Positions 8,640-20,267 of a stretch of DNA of 64,000 nt are shown one piece after another (the stretch's first letter is position 1; each line of letters begins with the position of its first letter). The notes under the pieces are model-generated. The model was not told where the DNA came from. It was given only the letters and a program-made list of their open reading frames with translations, and ran no database searches. Source of the DNA: Enchytraeus crypticus (Eukaryota > Annelida > Clitellata > Enchytraeida > Enchytraeidae); assembly GCA_905160935.1 (NCBI GenBank), contig CAJHZI010000519.1, positions 119,501 through 183,500 of the forward strand, given 5' to 3'. Made by a program: the position numbers and the translations under genes.

Positions 8640-9600
8640 ATAAGTTGAATAGGCCCAAAAGACTAATGAATTAATAAAGAAATCAGTAAGTATACTGTAG
8701 AATGTATTTATTTCAAAACATGACATATTTGGTATTAAATATTTGGACTGGCACTATTTTTGATTTGGCTAACTCTTATGCCTATGTATGTGTATTACGA
8801 TAGTGTAAAGCTGCCCAAAGCTGTATCGATTTACTATGGGATATCGATTTGACTTTTAAAGACAAGACTGCATCATCAACCAAATTATGCGAAAATTTTC
8901 ATGCAATTTCTGTATAACAAGTGGGAAACGAGCCCGTAGCCTCTTTCTTACAAAACAAGAATCATATCAACAACTCCAATCAGCCGAGTCCTTTCCAGAT
9001 CTCTCGTTTCTTTTAGAGGCTAAACTTTATTAGACGGAACGATTTCACTTGCAGAGGTCTGATACTAAATTCTTGTTTAGGCACTTGTATATCATATTCC
9101 AGGCGCGTGCTTTGCCTTAAGCCGAATTACTGGCAATAAAGATAAATGCGAGACAGGATGGCAGACTATGAGAGCAGTACGAACGAGTGGCAAGGTGGCA
9201 GACTGTGAGAGCAGTATCAATGAGGGGCAAGGTAGCAGACGGGGACTGCAGTATAAACGCAATAAACGATGTAATTCTCCGAAAACGTACAAAGTTGAAT
9301 AAATTCTTGAGCGAAATTAAATGAACGTGACATGAATGTGAATATATCCAGCAGATGATAGTCTAAATACACTAGTCACGCTCAATGATGTTTACAGATT
9401 AGCAGGAGTTTTATCTTGAACTTATCAGAATATCCAAGATGATACCGAAAGTACGAGTGTTGAGAAATGAATTAACTGGTCAGGTGAATGAAGTTGATCG
9501 GACTTTGCGGGTCCACGGAACGAATTCATTAACTGAAAGTTATTATTTTCCTAGAGACGCACGAAGAATATCAATCGAATCTTTCAAAAATATTTATAAT
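8640..9600. other. No gene recognised
   Basis: AT-rich sequence with short open frames that lack family resemblance. A tandem pair of AGACTATGAGAGCAGTA-like and AGACTGTGAGAGCAGTA units is visible around 9160-9260. Confidence 0.5.
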
Positions 9601-9639
9601 ATACTTGAAGTTTTCTTTCAATTTTCTATATATACAATG

Positions 9640-9865
9640 ACTCAATGACTTGTTTACACTTAAAGTATTCACTTGACTCAATGATTTGTTTGCAGATAAA
9701 TTAATGACTTGACTAAATGATTTGTTTACATATAAATTAATGACTTGACTAAATGATTTGTTTACCTCTAAACCAATGTCTTGACTCAATGACTTGTTCA
9801 CACATAAATTAATGACTTTATTCTACGACTTGTTTGTACATATATTTATGACTCAAAGACATGTT
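9640..9865. repeat. Degenerate 33-bp minisatellite
   Basis: About six units share AATGACTTGACTAAATGATT, TGTTTACA and TAAATT. The minus strand reads NKSLSQVI repeats, which is low complexity. Confidence 0.8.
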
Positions 9866-10254
9866 TAATAGTAAACTAAGAATTTTTCTTTGTTATGATT
9901 GATTGATCTTTGGATTGATTGATCCTTATAAATTTTCTAGTTGGACAGGACGGCTGCTATGGCACAGGTCCGGCAGTACATTAAGTCCACAGTCCCATGG
10001 ACAAGGAAATACGTCAGTCACTAGCTTGACGTTCACTAGTCTCCACTCCGTTCTCAGAGGTACATTAAAATAATTCACAGAACCTTATCACCCCCTTCCC
10101 CATCCACCCGCAAATTGTATTCTATTAATATTTCTCCACACAATTTTCTCCTCCCTCAAAATTTTCTCCCAATTTTCACCTCCCTATACACCCATGCAGA
10201 ATGTCAAGAATTAAAATTTGTCCAAAAGCTGTTATTTATTAGTATTATTAACTG

Positions 10255-10338
10255 GCTGTAGGTGCAGGCTTCAAATCCAGTGCTCTCGCGTCACTGACAT
10301 GCAATGGAGCAGGAAACTGACGTTAAGCTTTATTTTAG
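10255..10338 (+). mobile_element. SINE-A fragment
   Basis: GGTGCAGGCTTCAAATCCAG holds a B box, followed by GTCACTGACAT and AGGAAACTGACGTTAAGC. Confidence 0.65.
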
Positions 10339-10654
10339 ATTTTTCAGAATTGATTTTAGGCATTCTCTTGAATAGATATAAGATTTGGGTAGACTTAATT
10401 TCATGTTCTTAAAAATTCCAGCCATACAAAATTCAGTAAGAAAGTAAGAACAGAGAAAGTTAAAGCTACGCTCTGTTGATGTAATTGAAAGGTTTCTAAA
10501 CAACAGAAATGTTTCTAATCTGTCGGGAATTATCGAACTTCTAAACTGAAAGGAAGCCTTATAAACTGACAGGAAGTCCGGCAGTTTTACAAAATCCACT
10601 GTATTATGACAAGGATGATTTACTTATGACAGATCCTAATACAATTAATTTATG

Positions 10655-10840
10655 TATGTATATATATATATATATATATATACATACATACATATATACT
10701 ATATACAATTAATAAAAAAATATATATACCTAATACAATTAATTTATGTACGTATATATATATATATATATACATAAAGTATATATGTATATATATATAT
10801 ATATATATATACATATATACCAATGTATATACATTTATAT
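10655..10840. repeat. (TA)n / TACATA microsatellite
   Basis: Several TA runs are separated by two copies of a CTAATACAATTAATTTATGT segment. Confidence 0.92.
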
Positions 10841-10849
10841 ACAATTTGG

Positions 10850-11745
10850 ATGGAAAGAGAAGCAATGATAGAACGAGAAACAATGATAGAACGAGAAGCA
10901 ATGATAGAACGAGAAACAATGATAGAACCAGAAACAATGATAGAACGAGGAACAATGATAGAACCGGACTCAATGATAGAACGAGAAACAAAGATAGAAC
11001 GAGAAGCAATGATGGAACCAGAAACAATGATAGAACGAGAAGCCATGATAGAACGAGAAACAATGATAGAACCAGAAACAATGATAGAACGAGGAACAAT
11101 GATAGAACCGGACTCAATGATAGAACAAGAGAGCCATGATGGAATAAGAAGCAATGATCGAACGAGAAGCAATGATGGAGCGAGTAAGCCACGCTGGAAC
11201 GAAAAATACATGCTAGAACGATAAAACAGAGATGGAACGAGAAAGATATGCTGGAACGAGAAAGTCATGCTGGATCCAGAAAGCTATGATAGAACGAGAA
11301 AGCAATGATAGAACGAGAAGCCATGATAGAACGAGAAGCAATGATAGAACGAGAAACAATGATAGAACGAGAAACAATGATAGAACCAGAAACAATGATA
11401 GAACCAGAAACAATGATAGAACGAGAAACAATGATAGAACGAGAAGCAATGATAGAACGAGAAGCAATGATAGAACCAGAAACAATGATAGAACAAGAGA
11501 GCCATGATGGAATAAGAAGCAATGATCGAACGAGAAGCAATGATGGAGCGAGTAAGCCACGCTGGAACGAAAAATACATGCTAGAGCGATAAAACAGAGA
11601 TGGAACGAGAAAGATATGCTGGAACGAGAAAGTCATGCTGGATCCAGAAAGCCATGATGGAACGAGAAAGCAATGATAGAACGATAAAACAGTGATGGAA
11701 CGAGAAAGAAATGATGGAACGAGAAAGCCATGCTGAAATGATAAA
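10850..11745. repeat. 18-bp minisatellite with a 366-bp higher-order duplication
   Basis: The basic unit is GAAACAATGATAGAACGA with AGCA and CCA variants. A diverged block starting AGAGCCATGATGGAATAAGA at 11119 recurs at about 11485 in the same order (AAGCCACGCTGGAACGA, GATATGCTGG, GTCATGCTGGATCCAG). The array is open in several frames on both strands; the predicted TMIERE/MIEPE proteins are repeat shadows. Confidence 0.93.
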
Positions 11746-12004
11746 ACCGAAGTTAAATCGTTACAGTACGTGCGCGCAACAATATCAACGAAATCTAAGC
11801 CGTCAGGTGTATTGTTGCACCAGTATCAATGATGTGACTGATAAGAGAAAACATTCGAGTGATAAACGGTTCCGTGTGATGGAAGCGTCCCCAGGTAGTA
11901 CAAGAGTCCGCTAGGATACAACGACCAGGAATTTATCTTCATATTTCTATACAGCAGCCTTAATATCTGTCACAGCCTCTCTCATTGTGAGAGATTTTAA
12001 TGTA

Positions 12005-12345
12005 TTTATAGGCTGTTATAGGCCCTGATAGGCTCTGATTGGCTCTGATAGGCTCTCTGATAGGCTGTTATAGGCTCTGATAGGCTCTGGTAGGCTCTGA
12101 TAGGCTGTTATAGGCTCTGATAGGCTATGATAGGCTGTGATAGGCTCTGATAGGCTGTTATAGGTTCTGATAGGCTGTGATAGGCTGTTATAGGTTCTGA
12201 TAGGCTCTGATAGGCTGTTACAGGTTCTGATAGGCTATGATAGGCTCTGATAGGCTGTGATAGGCTGTTATAGGTTCTGATAGGCTATGATAGGCTCTGA
12301 TAGAATGTGATGGGCTCAATTAGGCTCTATTAGGCTCTGCTGCGG
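12005..12345. repeat. 10-bp minisatellite (TAGGCTCTGA)
   Basis: About 33 units with TGTTA, TATGA and TGTGA variants, in mixed order. Confidence 0.93.
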
Positions 12346-12689
12346 TGCATTCAGTGAGAGACGAGAAAGTTTACAAAACATAATTCTTTAATTAATCAAC
12401 GAGAGTTTTTATTTCTGAACTATCGGATTGGTAGTTGACGCACAAATAGCTATAAGTGTTACTAAGTGGCGACTAAAACAGAAATGTGATTAGATAAAAC
12501 AATAAAAGAAAAATCTGGTTATCCATTTTTGATTCCTACCAGAACCGACTGTAAATGTAAGACTGAAAAGGAACGAGATGAGGATAATCTCTGTAAAGAT
12601 GAGGATTTTTTAAGATGTCTATTGCACTAGACCGGCCATTAAGATATCGTAAAACTAAATCATCGTATCAAATTCTAACCAAATCTAAT

Positions 12690-12830
12690 TTAGGACAAGC
12701 CACGCGAGAAACTCTATTCTTCGCGCCGTTAGTTAATGCAATTACGCAATTATATCCGACCGCACGTGGCTTCGAACCCACGACCACTGATTCAGTTCAT
12801 TCTCGAATCAACGATTGGTTTAGTTTTATG
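12690..12830 (-). repeat. tRNA-like element, decayed
   Basis: On the minus strand AGTGGTCGTGGGTTCGAAGC carries a good B box (GGGTTCGAAGCC). No matching A box is clear. The plus-strand 122-codon frame over it has no recognisable family. Confidence 0.35.
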
Positions 12831-13007
12831 GAGTCTCCGGGAGCGTTGGACGTTTTGAAGGATGTTGTCATTACGCGTCCACTAATGAACTTCCATTTCC
12901 GGTCACTCCCTGGAGAGAGTGGGAGATATCAAACGCTAGGAGTCAAGTTAAGCGCACTTACTGAAAATGTGTATAGACGCTAACACACGTGCAAACATAC
13001 AAGTAAC

Positions 13008-13054
<47 letters not shown>

Positions 13055-13188
13055 TTGGAGTGCTACAGTCATCAATGACAACATCGAGCACTACTGAGAC
13101 AAAATCAAGCCAGCGAGCAAAAAGAAGGTCCAAAAACGGTGCAAATTCCAAAGTCCAGAAATTCAGTCCAAAGTAAAGGGAATTAAAG
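13008..13188 (+). repeat. (ATA)n then repeat G copy
   Basis: After an ATA run, GGAGTGCTACAGTCATCAAT, GCCAGCGAGCAAAAAGAAGG and AAAAACGGTGCAAATTCC form the best copy of family G. Confidence 0.8.
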
Positions 13189-13770
13189 AAAAGGTGCTTT
13201 AGGCGCAGGTCGCTGCTCATCTACAAACATTCATATAAGCACACACGCAAGCACTCAAACAAAAGACACCAATAAGATTTAAACACACATAATGCTTCAA
13301 GATAAATCCGTCCCTGATATCAAGGATGGATTTGGGCAAGGCTTAGGACCAGGATTGGGACTGTTGAGGACCTGGATTAGGACCAGAATTAGGACTAGAA
13401 TGTTAGGTGGGGGAAGCTCGATGCTTGAATATATAAATTTCACTGAATGTTTTGCATAGATAGGCCTACTCGGCGCGAGACTCGTTTAACTCATTGAAGA
13501 GAACTTTATTATTTCGCACGAGTTTAGACTTCATAGGATTGACGATGTACTCAGTCAATATCGATATGACGCATTGTTAGCAAAATACTTTAATATTTCT
13601 AGCTAATGTTGCTGGTCAGATTGTCTAGCTCACAGCGTGTTTTTATTATAACCAAGAGGCCTCGAATGTAAACTCTTGCCGGGCCGTCTCAGACAGTGAA
13701 CATGTGTCACGAAAACAGACGTTAAATTGGATTAATAGCTGCAACAGCTACACCTTACCCTGACTACAGT

Positions 13771-13905
13771 TGTGGCTGGAGCCAGTGGGGATGTCGGTAA
13801 GATATTCGACTGCTGATCAGTATTTGTGGGGTTCAAATCCTGGGTTCGCCCGTCACTGACATCGCTTTTCGAGTGAGGATACTGACGTTAACATTAGCTT
13901 TACCA
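13771..13905 (+). mobile_element. SINE-A copy
   Basis: Complete layout: GGAGCCAGTGGGGATGTCGG, B box GGGGTTCAAATCC, and a tail ending in ACATTAGCTTTACCAG. Confidence 0.88.
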
Positions 13906-14284
13906 GTTTTTTGTTACCTCGCCGCAGTTCACCTCTTAGTTTGCTGGATCTTACAATAAAACTAAACTCTATGAACTGAACTGACGGGAAGTGCGTTGAG
14001 ATATCTTTCTCACGTCTGAGCGAATTCTTTCAGATAGACCGACGTTTATCAGCGGAGCATGGCAATAGATGGCGAGAGATGAAGTGATAAAATTCAAGAG
14101 ATTTTTATGCAGCTGTTAGCAAGCCTGGTCATAAGTTAGATAGATAAAGGATAAAAAAACTCTCATAAAGGTGATTTGAACTAGAAATAATGAAATACTG
14201 TATTTCATTATTTGCAAAAAGACGGTTTATTTCAAATACACCTTTTTGTTAATGTTTAGCTGATTTAGACTACTAATGCAAAGT

Positions 14285-14862
14285 TTTTAAAAGAGTTATC
14301 TACTTCGTACTACTTCATACAAGTATTTAAAAGAGTGAACTGCCTCATACAAGTATTTAAAATAGTAAACTGCCGCAAACAAGTATTTAACAGAGTGAAC
14401 TGCCTCATACACGTGTTTAACAGAGTGAACTGCCTCATACAAGTGTTTAAAAAGTAAACTGCCTCATACATGTGTTTAAACAGTGAACTGCCTCATACAG
14501 TGTTTAACAGAGTGAACTGCCTCATACACGTGTCTAAACAGTGAACTGCCTCATACAAGTGTCTAACAGAGTGAACTGCCTCATACACGTGTTTAACAGA
14601 GTGAACTGCCTCATACAAGTGTTTAACAGAGTAAACTGCCTCATACAAGTGTTTAAACAGTGAACTGCCTCATACAAGTGTTTAGCAGAGTGAACTGCCT
14701 CATACACGTGTTTAACAGAGTGAACTGCCTCATACACGTGTTTAACAGAGTGAACTGCCTCATACACGTGTTTAACAGAGTGAACTGCCCCATACATGTG
14801 TTTAACAGAGTGAACTGCCCCATACATGTGTTTAACAGAGTGAACTGCCTCATACACGTATT
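14285..14862. repeat. 30-bp minisatellite (TTTAACAGAGTGAACTGCCT...)
   Basis: About 18 units of TTTAACAGAGTGAACTGCCT plus CATACACGTG. A last unit reappears after the SINE-A at 14953-14982, so the SINE interrupts the array. Confidence 0.93.
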
Positions 14863-14863
14863 T

Positions 14864-14950
14864 AAAAAAGCTGGTAAAGCTAAGGTTAACGTCAGTTTCC
14901 TCACTCGAAAGCGATGTCAGTGACGGGCGAGCCCAGGATTTGAACCCGCA
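14864..14950 (-). mobile_element. SINE-A inserted in the 30-bp array
   Basis: AAGCTGGTAAAGCTAAGGTT to GAGCCCAGGATTTGAACCCG matches the SINE-A 3' half on the minus strand. The sequence returns to CATACAAGTGTTTAACAGAG directly afterwards. Confidence 0.85.
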
Positions 14951-15019
14951 TACAAGTGTTTAACAGAGTGAACTGCCTAGTTCAGATATTATTATATTAA
15001 ATACTATAGAGATGTGATA

Positions 15020-15196
15020 CTAGGGAAGAATAGGAAGGACTAGGAAGGACTAGGAAGGACTAGGGAGGACTAGGAAGGACTAGGGAGGACTAGGAAGTAC
15101 TAGGAAGTACTAGGAAGTACTAGGAAGGACTAGGAAGGACTATGAAGGACTAGGCAGGACCAGGAAGGACTAGGAAGGACTAGGAAGACTAGGAAG
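15020..15196. repeat. 10-bp minisatellite (TAGGAAGGAC)
   Basis: About 17 units. The array runs directly into the EGF3 exon donor: the last unit gives AGGAAGACTTAC, the reverse complement of GTAAGTCTTCCT. Confidence 0.93.
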
Positions 15197-15202
15197 ACTT
15201 AC

Positions 15203-15322
15203 GATCAGAGCAGGTAGGACCCCTGTAGCTCGTCATGTCACAGTTACATCTGATGCCGCTCCACAGCTGTTCACACACCCCACCGTTCTGACACATACTG
15301 GCACTGCATTCCATTGCAGGAC
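15203..15322 (-). CDS. NRXN: Neurexin exon: third EGF-like repeat
   Basis: The exon is 120 bp, phase 1 at both ends (CTGCAG|GT, donor C|GTAAGT). It encodes PAMECSASMCQNGGVCEQLW, then SGIRCNCDMTSYRGPTCSD. All six EGF cysteines are present in the order C-x4-C-x5-C-x7-C-x-C-x8-C, and the sequence fits neurexin EGF3 between LNS5 and LNS6. A one-exon EGF module with symmetrical phase-1 ends is a classic shuffling unit. Its introns are the two largest seen here (about 7.6 kb upstream and 8.7 kb downstream). A 10-bp minisatellite runs into the donor and an ATCA array starts about 8 bases from the acceptor. Confidence 0.92.
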
Positions 15323-15330
15323 CTGCAGTC

Positions 15331-15371
15331 AATCAATCAATCAATCAATCAATCGATCAATCAATCAATTC

Positions 15372-15409
<38 letters not shown>

Positions 15410-15483
15410 TAATCAATTACTCACTCAATCAATCAATCGATTAATAAATCAATCAATCAATCAATCGATCAATCAATCAATTC

Positions 15484-15521
<38 letters not shown>

Positions 15522-15578
15522 TAATCAATCACTCACTCAATCAATCAATCGATTAATAAATAAATAAATCAATAAATA

Positions 15579-15609
<31 letters not shown>

Positions 15610-15722
15610 TAATCAATCACTCACTCAATCAATCAATCGATTAATAAACAAATCAATCAATCAACCAATCAATCACTTAGACAATCAAATCAATCAATTA
15701 ATGAATAAAGCAGTAATTAAAT
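15331..15722. repeat. (ATCA)n array with an internal duplication of about 120 bp
   Basis: ATCA repeats in which the segment ending ATCGATTAATAAATCA recurs in the same order. It starts eight bases beyond the EGF3 acceptor. Confidence 0.93.
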
Positions 15723-15732
15723 AATTAAATCT

Positions 15733-15852
15733 AATGTTGACGTCAGTTTCCTCACTCGAAAGCCATGTCAGTGACGGGCGAGCCCAGGATTTGAACCCCG
15801 CGCATACTGATCCGCGGTCGAATATCTTACCGACATCACCACTGCCTCCAGC
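15733..15852 (-). mobile_element. SINE-A copy
   Basis: It follows the ATCA array; the reversed B box GGATTTGAACCCC and CCGCGGTCGAATATCTTACC are intact. Confidence 0.87.
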
Positions 15853-16462
15853 CTACATAATTCGATCAATTGTTCAATGAAGTAAGAATAAATAGTTCAA
15901 AATAAGCCAAATATTAGACATGTAATTTAGTAAGCAATTTTTTAATAATACCTTATTATAATTATTATAATAATTATAAATCTTAATTAATTTTTATTTC
16001 TATTATTTTTTTTTTTTTTTTTTATTTCTATCTTTAAATACTTGATGGCCTTTAATAATTCCCTATTGCTAAAAATTGCCAGTGTTTTTTAACTCACCAA
16101 CTTTACCAATAGCCAGATATGTAATACTTTCTCAATAACTGCGAATGATAGAGTATTGATCAGATGGACGGATACAAATCTATAAGATTTTGTTCCTGAC
16201 TCTACTTATACTGTTCTACTAAATTCAAATCAACTTCGTTTAAGCTCCAGGCGTGCCACTTCAATCATCCATCACTCCTTTAACCTTTCTCAACACAACC
16301 AACATCGCCCACTCTCCATTCTCTCCTCAATTGTAGAGTTCCGGCGAAAACTGCAAACCTAATTGAGGGTGACTAAGCTAGAATTAAATTACGATGTAGC
16401 TAGGATTTTAAATAACATTGTTACCATTCCGAAACGACAACAATAACATTATCTCACATTAG

Positions 16463-16605
16463 AGTGAAACGATGAACTACTTTGATATGTTTCACTTTTA
16501 ATACCACACGTTAAAACCGTTAGGCAATTTAATCCATTTTTCGTGTAACCAGTCCATTGATTGTCCGAGATTTTACTCTCAGATCAGCGCGGCCGGGAAA
16601 GATGG
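16463..16605 (-). mobile_element. SINE-B, truncated, joined to a repeat G piece
   Basis: The SINE-B body (ATGATATGTTTCAC-like to GATCAGCGCGGCCGGGA) stops in the B-box region. Repeat G sequence (GATGGAAATTCCAAAATCCA) follows directly at 16606-16645. Confidence 0.7.
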
Positions 16606-17187
16606 AAATTCCAAAATCCAAAAATTTAGTCTTAAGATAAATAAAAAGAGTCGAAATATCTTAGAAGTTGAGTGTTCACAATATGCACACGTTCATAGCA
16701 ATCAACGCAATAGATCATAATTTATAAAATAGTAATAACAGAATAATATATATAAGAATATTCATTTATATAATAGATCGTAATTTAAATGTCAAATAAT
16801 CTCTGTAGAGAAATACGATACTAATTGCATTATATGCTCTTCAATAATTCTCTGTTGTTTTATGAAATCCTCACGCTATTGAAATCAATTCGCAAGATCG
16901 ATATTATCATGGATTTAAGTCGATGCTAAAATTGGAGATAGGTAAAGCTATATTGAAACCATATATCATGTCGACGGGGATATTAATAATGACTCGATCC
17001 ATCTTTAAATCACCGCAATCAATCAATCAGTCAATCAGCCAAGAGTCTGATTTCGTCTTTTTTCTGGGTCCAACATTCAGCGAATTTTAGATGTAGCGTC
17101 GGTTAGGAAGCTTCTGTCCATGACAACGAATAGTTCACCGTTGTCTAACTTACTGTCTACTTATACATTGACATCGCCAACATCGCC

Positions 17188-17316
17188 ACTAGCTGGAGCC
17201 AGTGGCGATGTCGGTAAGATATTCGACCGCGGATCAGTATGTGCGGGGTTTAAATCCGGGGCTCTCCCGTCGCTGACATCGTTTTCCAGTGAAGAAACTG
17301 ACGTTAAAACTAGCTT
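17188..17316 (+). mobile_element. SINE-A copy
   Basis: GGAGCCAGTGGCGATGTCGG to TAGCTTTACG, complete, with a B box GGGGTTTAAATCC. Confidence 0.88.
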
Positions 17317-17321
17317 TACGT

Positions 17322-17362
17322 ATGGTAATGTCCTAATAGCTCAGTCTGTAGAGCAGGGCAAT
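17322..17362 (+). repeat. tRNA D-arm-like segment
   Basis: AATAGCTCAGTCTGTAGAGC is a near-canonical tRNA D-arm/A box directly after a SINE-A. No B box or full cloverleaf follows, so it is not called a tRNA gene. Confidence 0.35.
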
Positions 17363-17779
17363 AGATAAGATCATGAATTTTATATGATCGGTCCTAAGGT
17401 GAATGGAATTCCAATGAATTGAGGCATAGAGTTGCTCATTCAGTAAAACCATGTACGAGTCGTATATTAAAATTGATAGACCGGTACTCAGCTGTTTACT
17501 AAACATTTCTAAATTATAAAATATGTTATAGGAGTTTCGTTGCCAAAATAAATTGTTTTTTCTTAGACCAGATTTTCACTTTTCTTTCCGACTTTTAGAG
17601 GTCTAGCTGCTGCATCGGATGTGGTCGGTTGGTACTATAGCCTACGCGGCATTTCTCTGCCCATTTAGCACTACTCTGGTTATCTGTACAGAGCGGTACA
17701 TCGTTATATACAAAATATGAAATATACTAAAGGTAATAAATATAATAAAATATAAAATATGAAAATATGAAATATATTC

Positions 17780-17960
17780 ATGAATATACTTGATTGATTG
17801 ATCCATTAATTGATTGATTGATTCATTGATTGATTGAGTGATTAATTATGTTATTGACTGATTGATTGATTGATTTTTATAATCCACATGATGCCACTCT
17901 AGTGACATTGATTGATTGATTGATTGATTGATTAATTGATTGATTGATTTGTCTAATCCA
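17780..17960. repeat. (TTGA)n array
   Basis: TTGATTGA runs in two blocks separated by CCACATGATGCCACTC, itself duplicated as CCACATGATGTCACTC. The minus-strand frame (NQLINQSINQ) is low complexity. Confidence 0.92.
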
Positions 17961-18064
17961 CATGATGTCACTCGAGTGACACCTTGCCTACAGAACATCA
18001 CAGAGCTGAGTAAGATTGAAGAGTAACACCAGAGTAAACTACACAACTTTCAGCACCAATCAAA

Positions 18065-18215
18065 TACCCACCAATCTTTGAAATAAAATGCATCTGCCTT
18101 TAAGTCACCAGGTGGTTTAAAATAAAATGTATCTGCCTTTAACTCATCAGACTTTGAAATAAAATGTATCTGCCTTTAACTCACCAGACTTTGAAATAAA
18201 ATGTATCTGTCTTCA
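18065..18215. repeat. About 38-bp minisatellite, four copies
   Basis: Units contain TTTGAAATAAAATGTATCTG and CCTTTAACTCACCAGA. Confidence 0.88.
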
Positions 18216-18602
18216 ATGCGTACAATGTCTTGTTTATATTCTATAGAATTTTAAGAACACGTTTCGTTGAGTTTATTAGAACTTATAAAAACAATTCGCC
18301 ATTACATTCCGTGAAGAAAACTTTAAGATCTCTTCCTCAGTATCGGAAGATTTCGGGATTATCTTAATTCACAATCGTCTGTAGCTCTTACATGTAGCCA
18401 CTGGTCACAGGCATAACGTCAGGCTGTCAGTAAAATATTTCGTCCTGAATTGCATAAGTATGTACGCTTTCAATGACGTAATTAATTTATTCGTCAAACA
18501 GTTAACCGCGAAAATTGAAGTATGTTTACATGTCGAACCTCTATTTATCCCTTTCTTGTACTTTGCACTAGGGCGCCCTTTCCAAATTTGCTTATTAAAA
18601 AT

Positions 18603-18725
18603 CGTGAGTCAAGTTTAACGTCAGGTTCTTGCTGGATAGGATGTCAGTGACGGGGAGAGAACTGGATTTGAACCATGCACTCGCAGATCTGCTGTCGAAC
18701 ATCTTTCAAACAAATCACCGGCTCA
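18603..18725 (-). mobile_element. SINE-A copy, diverged
   Basis: GTTTAACGTCAGGTTCTTGC to GAACTGGATTTGAACCATGC and GCTGTCGAACATCTTT keep the order of the family with many substitutions. Confidence 0.65.
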
Positions 18726-19118
18726 GCCCGCTGCTTTATTGGTTGATAGAATAAAAATCAGTCGTGGGATATCCCTTCATATCGATTAATCATTGATTGA
18801 TTGATTGATTGAATAAAACTCAGTGGCAGGATAATTAAATAATGTGAATTGATCTTCATATTGATTGATCATTGACTGACTGGTTTAATGAAAAAAATTT
18901 AGTGTTAGGGTACCACTTCCGTCGATAGTTTGCCTTTAATTCAAGCTCGCTAACCATTACTCTACAGCGAGAGCAAGCAAGAGTGTGGCTATTATTTTAG
19001 GTCTCCCGACATCCTCATCATCAATCTTCGAAAGAAAATTTACGTGTCCTTTCAAACGTACCGGGATATTCTCTCGTCACAGACTGAGACTGTGGAATTC
19101 GGCTGCACGATTTCAATG

Positions 19119-19124
19119 CTCCAG

Positions 19125-19158
<34 letters not shown>

Positions 19159-19920
19159 AGGGTTTGACCTCGATGTTCTGCTTAATCCGTCAATCCGAGG
19201 AAAAACACTTTTCTTCTTAAATTCTTCAGCTCGAGCCGGTGACGAGGAATTTAGACGACTGCGGTGAGAGAGAGATAGAGGGAGAGAGAGACAGAGAGAG
19301 AGTGAGGGAGAGAGAGACTGAGAGAGAGAAAGGGAGAGAGAGAATGATGAGTGAGAGAGATGTAGAGAGAGAGAATGAGAGAGAGAGAAATAGAAAATGA
19401 GGGAGAGAGAGAGTGAGACTGAGAGAAAGAGAGAGAGAGAGAGAGAATGGGACTGAGAAAGAAAGAAAGAGCGCGAGAGTGTTAGGAAAAGAGAGAGAGA
19501 GATAACGAGAGAGAGAGAGAGAGAGAACGAGAGAGAGAGAGAAAGAGAGAAAAAGAGAACGAGAGAGAGAGAGAGAGTGAGAGAGAGCGAAAGTGTGAGA
19601 GAAAGAGAGAGAGAGAGAGAGAGCGAAAGTGTGAGAGAAAGAGAGAGAGAGAGATAGATAGAGGAGAAAGAGAGAGAGAGAGAGAGAGGGGGAAAGTGAA
19701 AGAGAGAGAGAGAGAGAAAGAAAGGGAGTGAAAGATAGAAACTGAAACTGAGAGAGAGAGAGAAAGAGAGAGTGAAAAGAGAGAGAGAGAGTGAGGGAGA
19801 GAGAGAGAGACTGAGAGAGAGAAAGGGAGAGAGAAGAATGAGAGTGAGAGAGAGATGTAGAGAGAGAGAATGAGAGAGAGAAATAGAAAATGAGGGAGAG
19901 AGAGAATGAGACTAAGAGAA

Positions 19921-19953
<33 letters not shown>

Positions 19954-20235
19954 GAGAGAGAGGGAGAGAATGGGACTGGGAAAGAAAGTAAGAGCGCGAG
20001 AGTGTTAGAAAACGAGAGAGAGAGAGAGAACGAGAAAGAGAGAGAGAAAGAGAGAAAAAGAGAACGAGAGAGAGAGAGAGTGCGAAAGTGTGAGAGAAAG
20101 AGAGAGAGAGAGATAGATAGAGAAGGAGAAAGAGAGAGAGAGAGAGAGGGAGTGAGAGAGAGAGAAAGAGAGGGAGTGTAAGATAGAAAATGAAATTGAG
20201 AGAGAGAGAAAGAGAAAGAGAGAGAGAGTGAAAAA

Positions 20236-20267
<32 letters not shown>

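Noticed and set aside
10650..11192. Overlapping 130-180-codon frames on both strands
   Set aside because: They are translations of the 18-bp array, which has no stops because its unit is a multiple of three.
12615..12983. 122-codon plus-strand frame
   Set aside because: It runs over a tRNA-like relic on the other strand and shows no domain.
17322..17362. tRNA gene with D-arm TAGCTCAGTCTGTAGAGC
   Set aside because: No T-arm or acceptor stem pairs with it downstream.
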